This document shows positions 6,362 through 8,892 of a DNA stretch of 8,892 nt, piece after piece (position 1 is the first letter of the stretch; each line of letters begins with the position of its first letter). Under the pieces are notes generated by a model, which saw nothing but the letters and a program-made list of their open reading frames with translations, searched no databases and was not told where the DNA came from. This DNA is from a bacterium (GTDB taxonomy: Bacteria; Chlamydiota; Chlamydiia; Chlamydiales; JAFEGQ01). The DNA lies in the NCBI GenBank assembly GCA_021809305.1, contig JAKBAF010000030.1, forward strand, positions 1 to 8,892, written 5' to 3'. A program made the position numbers and the translations under genes.

Positions 6362-6369
6362 CCAATTCA

Positions 6370-6374
6370 TCCTT
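6370..6374 (-). promoter_or_regulatory. Ribosome binding site that decides the lnt start
   Basis: Read on the minus strand this is AAGGA, ending eight bases before the ATG at 6361, which is ideal spacing. Its last base is the A of the alternative ATG at 6370, so that codon cannot use it. The GTG at 6400 has no comparable site. This favours a product 13 residues shorter than the longest open frame. Confidence 0.6.
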
Positions 6375-6420
6375 CGCAAGCAATGTGGAGGTGGGTGCAC
6401 TCCGGAAAGGAGTCCTTCAT

Positions 6421-6438
6421 CCCCTTATCTACAAGGGG
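6421..6438. other. Small hairpin in the lnt leader
   Basis: CCCCTT (6421-6426) and AAGGGG (6433-6438) form a six-base-pair stem with a six-base loop. It lies 60-77 bases upstream of the preferred lnt start and could lie in its leader RNA. There is no U-tract. It is short enough to be chance. Confidence 0.25.
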
Positions 6439-6512
6439 GCAGATATCAGCAAGAGCAAAACCCCTTAAGTCAGGCTAGGGCGTTAGGTTTGTAGCCTTTT
6501 TTGGACTTCAGC

Positions 6513-6549
6513 ATCACATCGATTGTGATGGCCACGCCTGTGGCCATCA
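6513..6549 (-). terminator. Overlapping hairpins between the methyltransferase gene and lnt
   Basis: TGATGGCCAC (6526-6535) and GTGGCCATCA (6540-6549) form a perfect ten-base-pair stem with a four-base loop, starting 35 bases after the methyltransferase stop on the minus strand. A second, weaker stem, ATCACA (6513-6518) with TGTGAT (6524-6529), shares bases with it, so only one can form at a time. No run of U follows the strong stem on the minus strand, so intrinsic termination is doubtful. A processing or attenuation site is the alternative. Confidence 0.4.
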
Positions 6550-6584
6550 TTCGCGCAAAAAACGACTTGGATAGTAGCTTAAGG

Positions 6585-7730
6585 CTAACGCGGGTCACTC
6601 AATGTTGCAGCAAAGAGGCCATCCATCCCATCTTTGACAGGCCAAGAAGAGAAGGGCTCCTTTGTAAGTTTTAATCCATACGTCTCGGTAAAGTGGGCCA
6701 CCTGCTGCTCATTCTCCTCTGGGAAGAGGCTGCAGGTCGCATAGACAAGACGGCCGCCAGGTCTTAGATACTTCACAGCTTCACGGACAATCTCTCTTTG
6801 AAGCGCTACCTTTTCCTCAAGATCAGCTAGATTAAAGCGCCACTTCATATCGGGGTTGCGTCGCCAGGTGCCCGATCCACTACAAGGCACATCCACGACA
6901 ACCCAGTCCATCTTCTTCTTTAGCAGACCGAGTTGAACATGTCCTGGAAGAAGAAATTGGGCATTCTCAATACCAGCTCGCCTTAAGCGGCGACGCGACT
7001 CTTGCAACGCGTGTGCCCGCACATCGTGGAGGTAGAGCTGGCCTCGCCCCTCCATGTGGTGGGCAAAAGCTAAGGACTTACCACCAGCACCTGCGCACAT
7101 ATCGAGCACCCTCTCTCCAGGAAGAGGTGTGATGCAACCCGCTACAAGCTGGCTCCCCTCATCTTGCAGCTCGAAGTGCCCCTCTTGATAGGCGGGAAGG
7201 GAGAGGAGTTGCGGCCTTCCCTCGAGGAAGATGGCATAAGGGGAGTTCGGAGAGGGGCGCGGCTTCATCTCAGGTGGAAGCCGATAGAGAAGCGCCTCAC
7301 GTGTCGTCTTGAGAGGATTTGTGCGAATAACAACAGGGGCTGCAGTATTGCAATCGAGGCAGAGGGTAAAGGCTCTCTCTTCACCAAAGTGAGAGACGAG
7401 GTGGTCAAAGAGGAGTTTTGGAAAGCTGCAGCGGATATGAAGGGGCAGATCTGCGCGGCTTACATAGTCAAGCGGGTTAATTGTCTGATAAAACGAAACC
7501 CTCTCGGCCCAGGAGGTAGACTTCGTTAGAGCATCTAGCAGCCCCCTCCAGCGCGTGGTGTTGTAGACAAGCTCTGCGATCTCCTTGCGATCCTTAGAAC
7601 CAATCGCTGAGTTAGCGCGAAAATAGTTCGAAGCGCACCGATCAAGCGGGAGAGAGCTCTCTTCAAAGAGCTCAAGAAGCTCAGCTGCATGGTGGAATCG
7701 AAAAGAGTGGGGGTGTCTCATAGCACTCAT
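6585..7730 (-). CDS. RNA (cytosine-5) methyltransferase, RsmB/NOL1/NOP2/Sun family
   Basis: This S-adenosylmethionine-dependent enzyme is likely to methylate C5 of cytosines in rRNA or tRNA. The SAM-binding motif I is VLDMCAGAGGKSL (208-220). Motif IV is DVPCSGSGTWRRNPD (280-294), with Cys283 as the residue that releases product. Motif VI is YATCSLFPEEN (330-340), with Cys333 as the nucleophile. Both cysteines and the usual FELQDEGSQL lead-in (186-195) are present, so it looks active. The N-terminal 130 or so residues correspond in position to the RNA-binding NusB-like part of RsmB but are shorter, and the whole is 381 residues against 429 in E. coli RsmB. The target (16S C967 or another site) cannot be told from the sequence, so no symbol is given. 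The ATG at 7730 is used; Met4 at 7721 is equally possible because neither has a strong ribosome site. It starts 41 bases after the preceding same-strand gene, probably in one transcript. Confidence 0.93.
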   Translation of the reverse strand: MSAMRHPHSFRFHHAAELLELFEESSLPLDRCASNYFRANSAIGSKDRKEIAELVYNTTRWRGLLDALTKSTSWAERVSFYQTINPLDYVSRADLPLHIRCSFPKLLFDHLVSHFGEERAFTLCLDCNTAAPVVIRTNPLKTTREALLYRLPPEMKPRPSPNSPYAIFLEGRPQLLSLPAYQEGHFELQDEGSQLVAGCITPLPGERVLDMCAGAGGKSLAFAHHMEGRGQLYLHDVRAHALQESRRRLRRAGIENAQFLLPGHVQLGLLKKKMDWVVVDVPCSGSGTWRRNPDMKWRFNLADLEEKVALQREIVREAVKYLRPGGRLVYATCSLFPEENEQQVAHFTETYGLKLTKEPFSSWPVKDGMDGLFAATLSDPR

Positions 7731-7771
7731 TTTTTAAGCCTTAAATCCGTGGTAAGGGACAAGAGAGGTCG

Positions 7772-8869
7772 CTAAACATCCCTCAAGAACGCCTCAAATT
7801 CTGCGCGATCCTCAATGGAGAGCAGCCGAGGGAGCTCCTCCTCAATACTCTCCAAATACCTGCGGCTATTTGGACTTAAAATAGTGGAGCTGACCCCCTT
7901 CCTTAAGCTAATCAATAGGGTAGCCAAAAGAGCGGGCTGCTCGTCTAGCTTATAGCAGATAAGAGAGCGCCGCAAGCCCGATAGAAGCGCTTTGAATGCC
8001 CGTTCCTCAATAGGAGACTTTAAAGCAGATGCAAGTCGCTCTCCAAATTGACGTGCAAGGAGGGCGCTTGAATCGCCATCTTCCTTTTCGACGTAGAGCG
8101 ATATTAGCTCAATATGAAATCGTATCATCCCCTTAGCAGAAAGTGAAAAGCCGCTAGCCCCGAGTAGATCAAAGAGAGCTGGCCAATCGGTTACCGGGAG
8201 GTGAACCGACCCTAAATTACCCGACGGAGCGAGTGAGAGGTAGGTTAGCAACGCAAGCGATCGGTTGTAACTCTTTCTTGCCTGGACCCCTTCTTCCTCG
8301 GTTGGAATATCCCAACAGAAACAGGAGAGGCCAAAATCTAGGGCCTCATCTGACAAGAGAGCGCAGTTAGCCACACCGAGCTCAAGAGAGATCTCAGTGG
8401 AGATAAGGGTTGAAAAGAGGCTCTTCATCACGGGCATTACCTCGCTCTGAGCTCTCACTACCGCCACATCTACCCGACCCCCCCGTTTAAAATAGGGAGC
8501 AAAGGCATTTAGATGAAAGGCTGCCACCTCAGGAGAAATAGTCGCCCTTTTTTCTTTCTTATCTTTTTCAAGCTGCTCTGAAAGGAATGGGAGATACCGC
8601 AGCAGAAGATCCGGTTTTTCTCGCTCGCATAAAGCCACGATAGCGTCGGGGTAATTGACAATGCGCATAAGAAAAAACGTAAAAACTAGCTCTTCACACG
8701 GCTCTTGTAGCATAGCCACTAGCTCATCGAGGCGGCGCGAGAGCTCCTCTTTGGTTCGAATGCGGGCCCAATCCTCCTGCCGAAACTCCTTTAGGGATCG
8801 CTTATCATGGAGGGTAGCGAGCTGAGCACCTTCGGCGCTAAAATCTAACCCCACCCCCTTAAATAACAT
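7772..8869 (-). CDS. Unrecognised soluble helical protein, start uncertain at window edge
   Basis: I do not recognise this 365-residue protein. It has no signal peptide, no clear membrane segment and no catalytic motif I can name. The composition, rich in leucine, glutamate, arginine and alanine, suggests mostly helices, perhaps a repeat or scaffold fold. Runs such as KEELSRRLDELVAMLQEP (40-57) and LPFLSEQLEKDKKEKRA (92-108) look amphipathic. The C-terminus is acidic (EDRAEFEAFLRDV). The ATG at 8869 is the first start in the window, but it has no ribosome site and the frame stays open upstream to the window end, so the gene may extend beyond it. It precedes the RNA methyltransferase gene by 41 bases on the same strand, which suggests co-transcription but does not reveal its job. 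Confidence 0.75.
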   Translation of the reverse strand: MLFKGVGLDFSAEGAQLATLHDKRSLKEFRQEDWARIRTKEELSRRLDELVAMLQEPCEELVFTFFLMRIVNYPDAIVALCEREKPDLLLRYLPFLSEQLEKDKKEKRATISPEVAAFHLNAFAPYFKRGGRVDVAVVRAQSEVMPVMKSLFSTLISTEISLELGVANCALLSDEALDFGLSCFCWDIPTEEEGVQARKSYNRSLALLTYLSLAPSGNLGSVHLPVTDWPALFDLLGASGFSLSAKGMIRFHIELISLYVEKEDGDSSALLARQFGERLASALKSPIEERAFKALLSGLRRSLICYKLDEQPALLATLLISLRKGVSSTILSPNSRRYLESIEEELPRLLSIEDRAEFEAFLRDV

Positions 8870-8892
8870 CGGGAAATTAACTTGGACAAAGG

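Noticed and set aside
6472..6502. AGGCTA/TAGCCT stem followed by a T-run on the plus strand, terminator-like
   Set aside because: No plus-strand gene lies upstream for it to terminate, the stem is only six base pairs and the loop is long.

Overview
This 8.9-kb window is a compact bacterial segment of mixed base composition with lineage-specific genes between housekeeping ones. My best guess at the host is a chlamydia-like organism (environmental Chlamydiae). The reasons are the style of the glycogen phosphorylase, the lone family-3 binding lipoprotein, and several unrecognised proteins without signal peptides that have paired hydrophobic stretches, as inclusion-membrane (Inc-like) proteins do. 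This is inference from general familiarity, not from a marker gene.

Layout. (1) Positions 2-895 (+) hold the C-terminal part of glycogen phosphorylase, including the cofactor-binding lysine. (2) Positions 892-1647 (-) hold an amino-acid-type ABC transporter binding lipoprotein. It converges on glgP so tightly that the two stop codons overlap. (3) Positions 1815-3421 (+) hold two tandem paralogous membrane-associated proteins. Each has its own promoter, and the promoters are themselves duplicated copies. Their conserved motifs and order recall the eukaryotic PEX11 membrane-shaping family, which is a hypothesis only. (4) Positions 3422-3730 contain no gene but two strong secondary-structure elements: a long GC-rich stem at 3428-3470 and a 164-nt near-palindrome at 3514-3677 that looks like a MITE or transposon remnant. 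(5) Positions 3731-4672 (+) hold an unrecognised protein with an N-terminal membrane hairpin and weak leucine-rich-repeat-like segments. (6) Positions 8869-4682 (-) hold three co-oriented genes: an unrecognised soluble helical protein, an RsmB/NOL1/NOP2/Sun-family RNA cytosine-5 methyltransferase, and apolipoprotein N-acyltransferase (lnt).

How the genes work together. GlgP mobilises stored glycogen. Lnt finishes lipoprotein maturation, and the binding lipoprotein at 892-1647 would be one of its substrates, although the two are not in an operon. The methyltransferase modifies RNA. The stretch 1648-4672 reads as a lineage-specific accessory block of possibly host-interacting membrane proteins. 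No tRNA, rRNA, CRISPR array or intact transposase gene was seen.
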